Below the pieces are notes generated by a model that was not told the DNA's origin, did not search any database, and saw nothing but the letters and a program-made list of their open reading frames with translations. Position numbers and translations under genes: made by a program. Positions 54,147 to 64,000 of a DNA stretch of 64,000 nucleotides are shown piece after piece. Location: contig CM064572.1 in the NCBI GenBank assembly GCA_032716605.1, positions 41,562,982 to 41,626,981 of the forward strand, read 5' to 3'. Positions within the stretch are counted from its first letter, which is position 1. The number at the start of each line of letters is the position of its first letter. This stretch comes from Paralithodes platypus (Eukaryota > Arthropoda > Malacostraca > Decapoda > Lithodidae).

Positions 54147-55560
54147 GCGCGGTACCGGTCACAGCCAGTAAGAGGGAAGCGTTAGGGAACCAGCAGAACA
54201 AGGTGGTCGAGGCCGAGCTGGCCTAAAGGCACGGTCAGTGCCGCCCAAGGTAAAGAACCCAGCAGGGAAAACCCAGAACACGTTCGTGAACGAGAACGGG
54301 CAGAACACGACACGCGAGGTGTTGACGTGTACACACGACTCCGGGAAACAATAGCACCGTGTAGGTCTCATGGCACTCAGTGTAAAGGCGGGAGGCCCGA
54401 CTTGGGAATAGCGATTGTGAACCCCAAGTTCGCGACACGGACGACTACAGCGAGTGTGTCCAGTACACAATGTGTGTAGAAGATATTACTGTGACGGCAC
54501 CTCCCCCATACATGGACCGGATTACCTGGGCCACCTCCTGAGACACTGTGTCGATGTCGGGGAGGGCGCCCAAGAGGAGGTTGGTACCTCCACCTCCAGG
54601 CCAGACCTTTCTATACCACCGACGTGCCCACGTCCGGCGTGGCTAGCGTCGGAAGTGGGGGCGGGAGAAACCGGTGCGGGCTCTTTGTGTCAGGCCCACC
54701 ACCAAGTCAATGAGACGGCCAGGTGAGGGGAGAGGGCATTGGCCAGGAGGAGCTACACGTTGTGCGGAGCACAGCCTCCTGTAAACTCGTCATGGAGAAA
54801 GGAACTACCACGGCCTCCCCCCGTCCCAACGAAAACGGAGAGCGGGCCTCGCGCTCCTGCCCGTCCCCCTCCTGTCCGAGCCAGGGAGCGTAGGACGAGG
54901 GTCCCGGAACCTGCAAGCATAGTCCAGCCACAGGACGGGACGACAAACCAGTTACCAACGGCCATCGGAGGAGCGTACACAATGCCCCCCGCGGCTCGTC
55001 CCATAGCCCAAGTTCCAGGCCCGGGGTTCCACTCACGTGGTTGGAGGAGGACGATGAGGGCTTTGCCATGATCTCTCATTGTGCGGAACATATGTCGCTC
55101 AGCACAAACAAGAAAGCCTCCTGCCAAACCACCCCCAGGAATAGTCGCGGACTTAAAAAGGGCCGTCAGGAGGAGGTGGCTGCGGACTTCGGCAGGGGCT
55201 GACGAGCAGAAAAACCACCCGAACCTGTCGACAGCAACGGGTGGCGAACATCTTGAACCGGGTAGAAAAAGCAAATTCAACGTAGGGCTTAAGATCCCAG
55301 TTAAGTCCAAGGAGCGGAGCAGCAGGCCAGACACAAAAGTGGAGGCCACGGTGGGGATGGTCGGTAAATTTTCAATGAAGAAAGGGAGAACCCAAGACAC
55401 ACAGGACCAACGCCACGTGAGCGGAGGCCTGGGACTTTTCAGCAGGTCTCTGTGTCGATCTAGGAGCAAGAGGCCGCTTGTGGAGCGTATACGAGAAACC
55501 CAGCCAAGCAGCCGTTATCTGGGTGCCAAAGAATGCAAAGGGCATAAATAACCAGAGGAA
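54147..55560 (-). other. GC-rich region with overlapping long frames
   Basis: Markedly more GC-rich than its surroundings, with open frames on both strands (for example 54753-55469 minus, 238 codons, and 55081-55551 plus, 156 codons). None shows a recognisable domain. Context suggests it was the pol lead-in of the DIRS-like element, but nothing in the sequence proves that. Confidence 0.35.
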
Positions 55561-57655
55561 AAAGTTATGTGGCCAATTCCCGGTTACAGATACAGGTCAC
55601 AGGGTACATTCAAGAGTGGAAAATCCACCAGTGGAGCGGATTTCTATAGATAGAGGAAGAGGCAGAGGACAACCCGCCTGTTTTGCGGAAAATGTGTGTG
55701 AGTCAAGGCCGAACCTCCCTGTCAGTAAAAAGTCAAGTGTGAGCTACCTGACACATTATTGGTAGAAAAAGGGGGGGGGGGGAAATCAAAGACACACAGG
55801 ACAATTACCACGTGAGCAGAGTCCTGGGACTTTTCAACAGGTCCCGGAGTCCAACTAGTACACTAGAAGGTCGGAAACTAGGCACAGAAGGAGGACACAG
55901 AGGATAGGAAATCAGCCAAGTAGCCTTATCCAGGACTGTAGATACATTCAAACTTAGACAGGGCAACAACTTTATCAATAACCAAGGAAAAAGGCTATGT
56001 GGCAGAGTCCCTGATACAGATACAGGGCACAGGGTACATCAAAAAGTAGAAAATCCGCTTCTAGAGCGGAATTTTAGAAAAAGATGAAGAGCCAGAGGAC
56101 ACCAGGAGACCCTCACCTGTGTGGCGAAAAAACGTGTGTAAACACTAATGTCGAATCAACTTGTCAAGGGAATGTGTGCCGACACAGGTCTTCCATGACG
56201 CGACCATTCCCCCACCCCCCCCCGATTCACCTCGAGGACATCAGTGAAACAGAACGGGGAATGGAGAGGAGAGGGCTGGACACAGGGCAGAGGCAAGGCG
56301 TCATAAGTGGGGTGGAACCAGAATCCCACCCTGGGCAGGGAGAGCTCCCTTAGGGCGGTAGAGAGGTGTAGGATAGCAGGAGGACAGGACGATGAATTGC
56401 CCTGAAGGTCGTGGGACCCTGCAACCTCTCTGGGGAGCTCTCCCGCTGGGAAGGGAATTAAGGCCATATCCCCAAGAAAACCCCGGACGTCATCATCACG
56501 GAAGGAAGGAGCCCTGTGCAGGACCACTTGCACATAACGGGAGATGATATCCCATGATTGACGGAGAGCTCTCTTGGCCTGTCGTCCTTCCTCCGATGCA
56601 GGGTGCGATTCCAGGAGTTGAAGGGCGGAGAGACAAACTCCACATCGGCAGGGGGTCGTAAACATCCTTTCCGTAGCAGGCTGTGTGGGGGCATCACCCC
56701 CGATGGCCCAGCATGGCCGACCGATTGCATGTCGGACGGAAGCAGGGAGGAGCCGGCATCACGTCACTGAAAATTGGGGGGAGCGTTACACACCATGGAG
56801 GTGAGACAGGGTAAAAATATGAGGCAATATAGCCAATATTTATGAGACACCCAAGTAGCAATGATTACAAGGAAAGTCAAGTAAAGACACCCACACCGTA
56901 TACCATAAACACCAGGGCTGGGACAAGCCCCTTAGCAAGACCCAACCCTGGTGAACAGGTCCAAAATCCATTTGTGGAAAAGAGATCCCCATCTAAAATG
57001 CCTGAGAACCCTCTGTATGAGCAGAGGTAGGAAGGGGCGCCGCGGCGACGGAGCAGGTATGGCCGGCAGTAGAGCGGGCACAAGCTGGAAGGAAAAAAGT
57101 CAAGTGTGAGCTACCCAACAGTACCTTATTAGTAGAAATAGGGGGGGGGGGGGGAAGGGACTCCAATACACTTAGGACAATCGCCACTTTGGGCAGAGTC
57201 CTATGACTTTTCAACAGGTCCCTGAGTCCACCTAGTATACTAGAAGACCGCCTGTAGGGCGGAAACTAGGCACATAAGGAGGACACAAGGGATAGGAAAC
57301 AGCCAAGTAGTCATGTCCAGGTACAGTTAGTCAAAGGGCATAACATGTAGACAGGGCTCCAACAATATCAATAAACAAGGAAAAAGGCTATGTGGCCGAT
57401 TCCTTGATACAGATACATGGCACAGGGTACATCAAAAGTAGAATAACCGCTTGTAGAGCGGAATTCTAGAAAAGATGAAGGAGCCGAGGACAACAGGAGA
57501 CCCTCGCCTGTGTGGCGAAAAGACGTGTGTAAACACGAATATCGAGTCAACTTGTCCAGGCCTAGCCTCTCTGTGAGCGGGGCCCTTACAGTTTCCAGAC
57601 ATCCCCCCCCCCCCCCTATGCTCAATTAAACACAGGCAGGGGAAGAACAGAAACA
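55561..57655. repeat. Long-period direct repeats
   Basis: A block with GGCTATGTGGC, TACAGATACAGGGCACAGGG and GAGCGGAATT-TAGA occurs around 55560, 55990 and 57385 (anchor ACAGGGTAC at 55599, 56029 and 57422). A second block (CACAGGACAAT, CACGTGAGCAGAGTCC, GACTTTTCAACAGGTCC) occurs near 55395, 55795 and 57170. Poly-G runs follow GTAGAAA at 55770, 57140 and (as C) 57603. These look like split direct repeats of an element. Confidence 0.65.
56156..56730 (-). pseudogene. Gag-like open frame (tentative)
   Basis: 169 codons from 56665. The N-terminal CRCGVCLSALQLLESHPASE, then SWDIISRYVQVVLHRAPSFR, is helical with a CxC/CxxC start, reminiscent of Gag-like proteins of DIRS elements. It lies upstream (minus strand) of the RNase H-like fragment, as expected. 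I do not recognise it with certainty. An overlapping frame begins at 56730. Confidence 0.3.
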
Positions 57656-58000
57656 GTTAAATTGTAAGAAAAGCAAGAATTTTAACAAGAGCGACGAGAC
57701 CGAGACCTGCAAGTCAGTTGAGACAAGAGGAGAAGAAAGAAAGGCCCTGTATGGACCATCCCAACTGTGTTCAGCTCAAGGCAAAAAACCGATTTGCTTA
57801 GTTACACAAAACATAAAGGCGAGAATTTTAACAAGAGCGTATAAGACCATAACCACCAAGTCAGTAGAGACAAGAGGAAAATAGAAGGAAAGGACCTGTG
57901 TGGCCCATTCCGACTTGGTCCGCTCAAGGTGAAAAACAGGCATAGCTTAGTTACACAAAACACATAAAAAGATAAAACACTAGGGCAGCGTCAATCCCTA
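57656..58000. repeat. Two tandem units of about 148 bp
   Basis: The anchor GACAAGAGG occurs at about 57722 and 57870. Shared text includes ATTTTAACAAGAGCG, GAAAGG-CCTGT-TGG-CCAT and CTTAGTTACACAAAACA. Confidence 0.8.
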
Positions 58001-58774
58001 AGTGAAAGAACCTAGTAACAAAGCTAAACACTGTCCGAGAACCCCACAATTACGTTAAAGGAATTAAAATAAAAGTTAGGTTAGCCTAGGGGGCGACCGA
58101 CACTGTTACCAGAACCACGTATCCTCGAGTCAAATAGGCCAGGGGAAACTAAAAGGAACTGACAAAAGTGTGAACCAGGCGACGAATTACAAGACCACCA
58201 ACTATGGGCATGTTGAAAACCAAGTCAGAAGGGCTTATAGGTCAAGCGGAGACCAAAGCAGCATGTTTGAAAGAGAATAAAGGCTGTATGTCCTATGCTC
58301 TTACAAAAGCAGAATCCGGAGAAACTTCATGCTCAAGCCTTGTAAAACTTCGACACATAGTCATACGAAAAACAAATACAACAAAAAACAGAAAAAAGGG
58401 GAAAAGAAACACAATGCATCACGCGGGAAGCATACATCCCCCCCAAGTTACGTTAAGGGTTATTAAAGTGAACATGAACCCAAAAAGCGAGGGTAGAATA
58501 GCGCATTCAACGTCCGCTACGCGGCGCCGAGGACCAACCACCCCCGAAGTAAACAATATAATTCAACACGTCTCCAGCACTAAGCGCACACCAAAAACAC
58601 GCTATAAATACGAAAAAGTGATGCCTACATCACTGAAACGTCCTTCTAAAACCTCAACAGCCTGAAAAGGCTCACACTTACTTAGTTGAAGCGAAGGGGC
58701 AGGCAAAAACAGGCACTCACGGAACATAGAAAAAGGCGTGTGTCATCGAAGGTGTGCGCGAAGAGACTGATACT
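58001..58774 (+). other. Lys/Thr-rich open frame, unrecognised
   Basis: A 153-codon plus-strand frame (58204-58665) starting MGMLKTKSEGLIGQ. It is basic and low in complexity, with no domain. It is probably spacer of the surrounding element rather than a gene. CATTCAACGTCCGCTACGCGGC lies near 58502. Confidence 0.3.
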
Positions 58775-59040
58775 GTTTCATGTACTGGTGCAGGCTCATA
58801 GAAAATGGAGCATGGCTAAGAGGAAAGCAGCTAGATTAAATGGGTAACTATATCTTCTTTCTCTCCTTAGCTTTCTTTTCCTTCTTTAGTCGTCTCGGAG
58901 TGGGTACAACGTGCCTAGTAGTGAATTGAGGTGCAGCTCTAGAGATTATTAGTACTTAACGTGAGTACCGATAAATCGGACCGCTGTGGTACTGGCTGAA
59001 ATCTTAAGCCCTACGTTGGAAACGTAGAAACTGTTACTAT
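58775..59040. repeat. Right inverted repeat, uninterrupted
   Basis: The reverse complement matches 51300-51345 plus 51834-52080. It preserves the empty TTAA site. It ends with CCCTACGTTGGAAACGTAG, also seen at 52225-52247. Confidence 0.87.
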
Positions 59041-59094
59041 ACAGTATATGTATTTTTTGTAAAACAAAATATAAAATAAAGCCGATTGATTGCT

Positions 59095-59175
59095 TGATTA
59101 ACAACAAGAGTGATGCTCTCTACAGGGTGTATCTCGTATTCAACACTACTGTCAACACTTATATTATTTCATGAT
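59095..59175 (+). repeat. Exon-like unit, type 1, degenerate copy
   Basis: AACAACAAGAGTGATGCTCTCTACAG precedes GGTGTATCTCGTATTCAACA, and the block then runs to TTATATTATTT. The GTGAGT donor is lost here. It lies again next to a REL-LINE 3' end (copy E). Confidence 0.6.
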
Positions 59176-59192
59176 AATGTCGGACAGGTTGG

Positions 59193-59280
59193 GAGAGAGG
59201 TATCCTGACCAGCATTCGAACCCACTCACTCCAGGTATATTTGGGAGATTTGGGCACCGTAACCACTCGGCCATGAGCGG
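59193..59280 (-). mobile_element. tRNA-like SINE head (Ser/Leu-like)
   Basis: The minus strand reads ATGGCCGAGTGGTTACGG (A box), then a long variable-arm-like segment, then GTGGGTTCGAATGCTGG (B box GGTTCGAATGC). The A box matches the class II (Leu/Ser) tRNA style. Body and tail are not clear. Confidence 0.65.
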
Positions 59281-59379
59281 ATATAAGGGAGGCAACCTTA
59301 GTTCTTATTTGAAGAACCAGGATGTAGTCTTATAGCTATAGTCTATAGTCTTGTATAGTCAATAGCTAGTGGCAATTGA

Positions 59380-60300
59380 GTTGAATATCCTTATGTCAAA
59401 GAACGCACACTGTCCTCTTGTCCAGAAGCCTCTTGCACTAACGTCCACCTGTGCTTCATTTGATCTGCTTGGCGTCCTGTGCTGCAAGATCTCATTATTT
59501 AAGAGGATGATTGTTGTTTCTCACGTCACATCGTGGCACACCTCCCTTAGCATGTTCACCATTAAGTCTCTCGCTTCATCGTGCCTGATGCTGATGAACC
59601 CTCCCTTCTTACATATCATGGAGGGGTTTGCACTGTTGTTGACTCCACATATGTATCAAAGGGCCAGCCATACCTCAGTGCAATGGCATCAATATATTCT
59701 TGTTTGTTGAGGTTGAAGCCATTTGCCTTACTTTATTTGTAGTTGTGTTGCCATCCAATTTGCAGTCAGTGAGAAATCTTGTTATCTTGAACGAGCTCTG
59801 GTGTTCAGTTGCTGCGCTCTTCAAGGGATTGATGATTCCAATCCCTCTCTATTTTAGAGGAAGTGCGAGCACCTTCCGTACTGCTACATTTAGGGTGTGG
59901 GATTTTACCCATGCTGGGATGAGATTGTCTCTGATGGAATCTTCTAGCAGTTGTAGTAGTGGACTCACATTCGGAATGGGACGCATCAAGAACGTGCAGA
60001 AACTTTGACCCCATGTTTGAAAGCTGAGAAAGCTGCTTGTGGTTCAGTCATTACAATATTGGCCAGTTGTTCAATTTCCTTTACCCACTCCCTGACATTT
60101 TCCGGTATGTACTGCTTCTTGAAGTCATCTGTGCCAATCACTGCCCCAAAGTGACCCTGTCCATCTTTTGGTACTACCACTTCACTTTCCCGAAGAGCTT
60201 CTTCGGCATCATCATAATGTTCCAGTTTGACAATGAGTATGGATATACTGGCATTTGGGTGATATCCTATTTCGGGAACCTGACGTGATACTTTCTTTAA
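59380..60300 (-). pseudogene. REL-LINE, copy E (old, decayed)
   Basis: Minus-strand matches to the family: DGQGHFGAVIGTDDFKKQYI and WVKEIEQLANIVMTEPQAAF (RT end), then a thumb remnant, CKKGGF-type text near 59608 and endonuclease scraps down to 59380. It has several deletions relative to copies A-C. It is the most diverged copy. Confidence 0.75.
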
Positions 60301-60369
60301 GGGCTGATATACCCGTTATCTCCTTTGTTATCTTACTAACTCTTGGTCATCCTCCTTTTGGGACTTCAG

Positions 60370-61490
60370 TGAAACCTTTTCTGTTGTGCTAGACATATAT
60401 AAAGCTTTGGATAAAGTCGGGACACATTCTTTATATCTAAACTACCTTCCTTCGGTTTCTATCCCTCCATCTGTGTCTTTATCTCCAATTTCCTTTTTGA
60501 CCGTTCCACAGCTGCAGTTGTGGATGGCCATCGCTCATTCCTTCAACCTATCAACTCTGGTGTTCCTCAGGGTTCTGTCCTACCTCCAGTTAAATTTCTA
60601 ATATTCATTAATTATCTTGTCAACTGTATCTCTAGTCTTATCCAATCTTATGCCAATGACTCTAACTTACATTATTCAACTAGTTTTCCACAGCAACCTT
60701 CCATGCAGTTACTCTAGACTACTAAACTTTTGTGATGAGGCCACAACACGCCTATATACTGATATATCAACTATTTCCAATTGTGGCAGAGATAACCTTG
60801 TTGCTTTCAATGCTTACAAAACCCAATTTCTCCATCTATCTACCCGTCACATTCTTCCATACGACTATCCCTTACTTTTCAATAACACACAAACCAACCC
60901 TTTATCCTCTTTCAATTTGTTGGTGTCTCATTTCCCTCTGACCATTGTTGGAAAGACCATATTACCACTCATGCTATAACAGCATCCTAGAAGTTAGGCG
61001 TGCTCAACCATCTCTGTGAGTTCTTCACCCCCACACAGCTTCTTGCTCTGGACAGGGACACACTGCACCAATATATTGAGTATTGTTTGCATGTGTGGGG
61101 AGGTTCAGTCCTTACCGTACTTCTCGAAAGGATAGAGTCAAAAGAATTTTATCTCATCACCTCACTTCCTCTTACTAATTACCTATAATCTCTCTCTGCA
61201 TGCCGCAATGTTACACATATCTCACTCTTCTACCACTATTACAATAATCAATGGTTTTCATAGATTTCTCAGTCTATACCTCCTCCATTACGGAGAGGGT
61301 GGTCCACCCGCCTTTCAACATATTCTCACCCCTATTCTGTCCAGCTCTCTAACCCAAGAATGGACTGATTTTCCCAGTCTTTCTTCTACTCAACAACTAA
61401 GCTCTAGAACTATCTCCCTCAATCTGTGTTTCCCTCATCCTATGACTTAAACTGCTTCAAACTCCGTATGTCCAGTCATACTGACTTTAA
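60370..61490 (+). pseudogene. Jockey-like LINE remnant, plus strand
   Basis: Broken frames read INSGVPQGSVLPPVKFLIFI, LIQSYANDSNLHYST (the YADD site is YAND here), RDNLVAFNAYKTQFLHLSTR, LLALDRDTLHQYIEYCLHVW and TISLNLCFPHPMT. The order is that of RT to the C-terminal domain of Jockey-like ORF2. Multiple frameshifts and an altered active site mark it as old. Upstream of 60440 it is unreadable. Confidence 0.78.
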
Positions 61491-61691
61491 CGTACCTTGA
61501 ATGTGGATCTCTATCACTCTTTCAACTTTGGGGGAGACACTTGTTACAGGCAGCTTTGTCTTTTGTCTCCTTCATACAGATAGAACCAATATTAGAAGCA
61601 ATGAAGTATTTTTATGGCGTGGCGTGTGGTAGGGCTTTGTGGTAATGTACTGACACAAAATACAGCACAAATTCAACCCCAAGCATATCTT
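61491..61691. other. Unassigned stretch
   Basis: Probably the 3' tail of the LINE remnant. No feature recognised. Confidence 0.4.
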
Positions 61692-61969
61692 CCCATTGTA
61701 CAGTACACTCGGGTGCCATAGTCTCTAGCCCACTCATAAATATTCGTGGAATTTACCTATTTCTAATTATGTAAGTACGTACATCTCTGGAAACGAATTT
61801 ATGACTATAATGTTCTATACATAAAACATTATATATATATACTATTAATTGAAAAGCAAGTTCTATCGAATACTCAATCCAGATAGTTACAATTGCGTAA
61901 ATAAAAACATAGGGGTCCACGAATTCTTATGAGTGGGCTAGAAACTATGGCATCTGATTGTACATTGGG
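61692..61969. mobile_element. MITE with long terminal inverted repeats
   Basis: The left arm starts CCCATTGTACAGTACACTCG and the right arm, inward, CCCAATGTACAATCAGATGC. Both continue through GCCATAGT-TCTAGCCCACTC and AT(A/T)TTCGTGGA, about 57 bp each. The interior is AT-rich and non-coding, 278 bp in all. The superfamily is not clear. Confidence 0.85.
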
Positions 61970-61985
61970 ATTTATGCTCAGGACC

Positions 61986-62187
61986 TTAACCCCTTCAGGA
62001 TTATGACGCGCTTTAGCAGTATAGTTTGGGTATCATTAGACGATTTCACGCATTTTAGGAAGGACCTCTAGGAAGCTAAGACGTCTAAACCAGTTCAATT
62101 ACGCCTCCTTCCTAAGCTGAATACAATCGTCTAATTAAAGCCAGAGGAAACCGCTAAGGCTCGTCATAATCCTCAAGGGGGGAAGGT
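61986..62187. mobile_element. Short hairpin MITE
   Basis: Inverted arms TTAACCCCTTCAGGATTATG and, inward from the right, CCCCCCTTGAGGATTATGAC. The similarity runs through GACG-GC-TTAGC, and inner arms TAGACGATT and AATCGTCTA also pair. TTAA is present on the left only. Confidence 0.7.
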
Positions 62188-62260
62188 TTATTTATTGGTC
62201 GATTTACTTATTATTTTATTTATTTTTGTTTGAGTTTCCTCCCTAGGCCTCCATAAAGCT
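62188..62260. mobile_element. TTAA MITE, family E fragment
   Basis: TTTATTTATTGGTC, then GAGTTTCCTCCCTAGGCCTCCAT, as in the other family E copies. It is cut by the LINE 3' end at about 62261, so the LINE inserted into it; the remainder would be expected beyond the right edge of the window. Confidence 0.7.
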
Positions 62261-64000
62261 TAAGAACATAAGAACATAAGAACATAAGAAAATGGGAGTC
62301 TGCAGAAAGCCGATTGGCCCAAGCAAGGCAGATCCCTGTCCCACACAACCCCAATTACAAAGCCCAATTATAGGCTCAACACTCTAATACCCTGAGGATC
62401 ATCTTACCAAAACGGTTAGAGATTAATGCAGGATTACGGGGGTCTGCAGAGCGCTGATTGGCCCAACCCTGCTGATCCCCCTTCACACCCAACCCCCCTC
62501 GTCCATATGCTTATCCAATTTTATCTTAAAGCTCCCTATCGTTTTTAATCCCACTATAGCACATGGTAGTCCATTCCACCCATCTACAACTCTGTTACCA
62601 AACCAATATTTGCCTATATCTTTTCTGAAACGAAATTTATCTAATTTGAAACCATTGGTACGAGTTCTTTCGCTATCACTGAGCTTTAGTACATTTGTCA
62701 TGTCCCCTTTGTTAATCCTACTAACCCACTTGAACACCTCTATCATATCCCCTCTAACTCTGCGTCTCTCTAACGAATGTAAGCCTAATTTCTTCAACCT
62801 TTCTTTATACGGAAGATTTCTAATATTATGGATAATTTTTGTCATTCTACGTTGTACTCTCTCCAATGAATCTATGTCCATTCTGTAATAAGGACACCAA
62901 AATTGAACAGCATAATCCATATGGGGTCTCACTAATGACAAGTAAAGTTTTAAGATAACATCAGCAGTTCTGTTACTCACACTCCTAGAGATGAACCCGA
63001 GAATCCTGTTTGACTTGTTTCGAACGCTTATACACTGTTGTCTAGGCTTCAAATCATTGCTAACAAACACACCTAGATCTTTCTCACAATTCGAGTTTTC
63101 TAATTCCACATTAGCTAGTTTATATTTGACATTTGTATGCATCTTCCCTATCTTTAATACCTTGCATTTGTCAATGTTAAACTTCATCTGCCAATTTACT
63201 GACCATTCGTGTAAGGTATCTAGATCCCTTTGGAGGCACTCTATATCTCTATCTAAATCAATTGTTCTCCCCATTTTGGTATCGTCTGCAAATGTACTTA
63301 TCCTACTAGTTATACCTAAATCAAGGTCATTTATGTATATAACAAACAACAGAGGACCTAATACAGATCCCTGGGGGACACCACTTTTGACTGCTCCCCA
63401 TTCTGACTTCGTACCATTTATGCTGACTCTCTGCTTCCTACCAATTAGCCATGACCTAATCCATCCCAACAACGCCCCACCTATTCCATGCGCCTCAACC
63501 TTTCTCATCAATCTCTCATGGGGGACTCTGTCGAAAGCTTTACTGAAATCTAAATATATTATATCATATGACTTGTCATTATCTACTGCTTCATATACCT
63601 CTGAGAAAAAACTAAGCAAATTAGTAAGGCAAGAACGTCCCTGAGTGAATCCATGCTGAGAAGAATTTATTAAACTAAATGTATCTAAGTGGTTTCTAAT
63701 TTTACTAGCAATAATTGACTCTAGTAGCTTTCCTATGATTGATGTAAGACGACTAATGGGACGGTAATTGGATGCTATTGATTTGTCACCTTTTTTGAAG
63801 ATCGGAACTACGTTTGCAAGCTTCCAACCTTCTGGAACTATACCTGTCTCCAATGACTTATTAAATAAAAATGTTAATGGGTAACTTAACTCATCCCTAC
63901 ATTCTTTTAATACTCTAGCATATACCTCATCAGGACCAGGCGATTTATGAGGTTTCAGTCTGTCAATTTCCTTAAGCACATCATTTCTACTTATAGTAAC
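62261..64000 (-). mobile_element. CR1-like LINE, runs off the window
   Basis: The minus-strand element has its 3' end here, closing with tandem AACATAAG units (62263-62290 on the plus strand). A roughly 190-bp 3' UTR precedes it, and ORF2 extends past 64000. The same 3' UTR forms the fragment at 2799-3018. Confidence 0.9.
62483..63979 (-). CDS. CR1-like LINE ORF2 reverse transcriptase (partial, open)
   Basis: 498 uninterrupted codons. LKPHKSPGPDEVYARVLKEC and ANVVPIFKKGDKSIASNYRP are RT entry blocks. IIYLDFSKAFDRVPHERLMR holds the first palm Asp. SGVPQGSVLGPLLFVIYIND and STFADDTKMG (active site FADD) follow. The thumb runs through MKFNIDKCKVLKIG, and the C-terminal part includes RPHMDYAVQFWCPYY and LERVQRRMTKIIHNIRN, ending LDKHMDEGGWV. 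The first Met used (63979) is internal to a protein that would begin outside the window. No stop or frameshift is visible, so this is the youngest-looking coding sequence in the window. Assignment to the CR1/L2-type group within the Jockey superfamily is by motif style. Confidence 0.9.
   Translation of the reverse strand: MLKEIDRLKPHKSPGPDEVYARVLKECRDELSYPLTFLFNKSLETGIVPEGWKLANVVPIFKKGDKSIASNYRPISRLTSIIGKLLESIIASKIRNHLDTFSLINSSQHGFTQGRSCLTNLLSFFSEVYEAVDNDKSYDIIYLDFSKAFDRVPHERLMRKVEAHGIGGALLGWIRSWLIGRKQRVSINGTKSEWGAVKSGVPQGSVLGPLLFVIYINDLDLGITSRISTFADDTKMGRTIDLDRDIECLQRDLDTLHEWSVNWQMKFNIDKCKVLKIGKMHTNVKYKLANVELENSNCEKDLGVFVSNDLKPRQQCISVRNKSNRILGFISRSVSNRTADVILKLYLSLVRPHMDYAVQFWCPYYRMDIDSLERVQRRMTKIIHNIRNLPYKERLKKLGLHSLERRRVRGDMIEVFKWVSRINKGDMTNVLKLSDSERTRTNGFKLDKFRFRKDIGKYWFGNRVVDGWNGLPCAIVGLKTIGSFKIKLDKHMDEGGWV

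Larger units (their letters stand above)
51260..59040 (-). mobile_element. Large inverted-repeat-bounded element, DIRS-like (tentative)
   Basis: About 245 bp at 51834-52080 (with 51300-51345) recurs inverted at 58775-59030, so the roughly 7.8-kb interval has inverted ends. Minus-strand frames inside include a Gag-like ORF (56665) upstream of an RNase H-like segment (54120). Inverted termini plus this order suggest a DIRS1-type tyrosine-recombinase retroelement. However, I could not read RT or recombinase motifs, and much of the interior is tandem repeats. The alternative is a large decayed DNA transposon or a local inversion. Confidence 0.4.

Noticed and set aside
54753..55551. Host gene in the GC-rich island with long frames on both strands
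   Set aside because: Overlapping frames on both strands are expected from GC-rich DNA; no domain, start context or splice pattern supports a gene.

Overview
This is a eukaryotic, intergenic, transposon-dense window. The clues to its origin are indirect: arthropod-type TTAGG telomere motifs (as AACCT) at 21981-22006, long GA/CT/TA/ACT microsatellites, and a mix of BEL/Pao, INT-before-RT Gypsy, DIRS-like, REL-endonuclease LINE, Jockey- and CR1-like LINE and TTAA-flanked MITE sequences. An arthropod, plausibly a decapod crustacean, fits best. I find no convincing intact host gene. Almost every long reading frame belongs to a transposable element, and nearly all of them are broken.

Layout. 1-1277: unannotated. 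1278-18106: a complete but degenerate BEL/Pao LTR retrotransposon on the minus strand. Its 3' LTR is split by a Gypsy-type LTR element (1604-10107, plus strand). That Gypsy element carries a LINE fragment in its 5' LTR and a TTAA MITE in gag. The BEL reverse transcriptase is split by another TTAA MITE. 18107-21000: a degenerate tandem repeat, one more TTAA MITE and a candidate spliced exon. 21028-25745: stacked MITEs (Harbinger-like and several TTAA families nested in each other). 25746-29044: a second, 5'-truncated BEL/Pao element. 29045-31900: a low-copy repeat, mariner-like palindromes and a tandem array of exon-like units. 31955-45000: four copies (A-D) of one LINE family with a C-terminal CCHC/restriction-like endonuclease, set among ACT/CTA microsatellites, tRNA-derived SINEs and exon-like units. 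46166-50040: a Jockey-like LINE split by a TTAA MITE, a large CT/TA microsatellite and a CR1-like LINE tail. 51260-59040: about 7.8 kb bounded by inverted repeats and holding RNase H-like and Gag-like minus-strand frames, tentatively a DIRS-like element. 59095-62260: LINE remnants and small MITEs. 62261-64000: a CR1-like LINE with an open frame that runs to the window edge.

The main value of the window is as a stratigraphy of insertions. Several elements can be compared with an uninterrupted copy of the same target elsewhere in the window. This gives direct evidence for target-site duplications: ACAT for the Gypsy element, TTA for the Harbinger-like MITE, TTAA for the piggyBac-like MITEs. All similarity statements come from reading and aligning by eye; no database search or alignment program was run.
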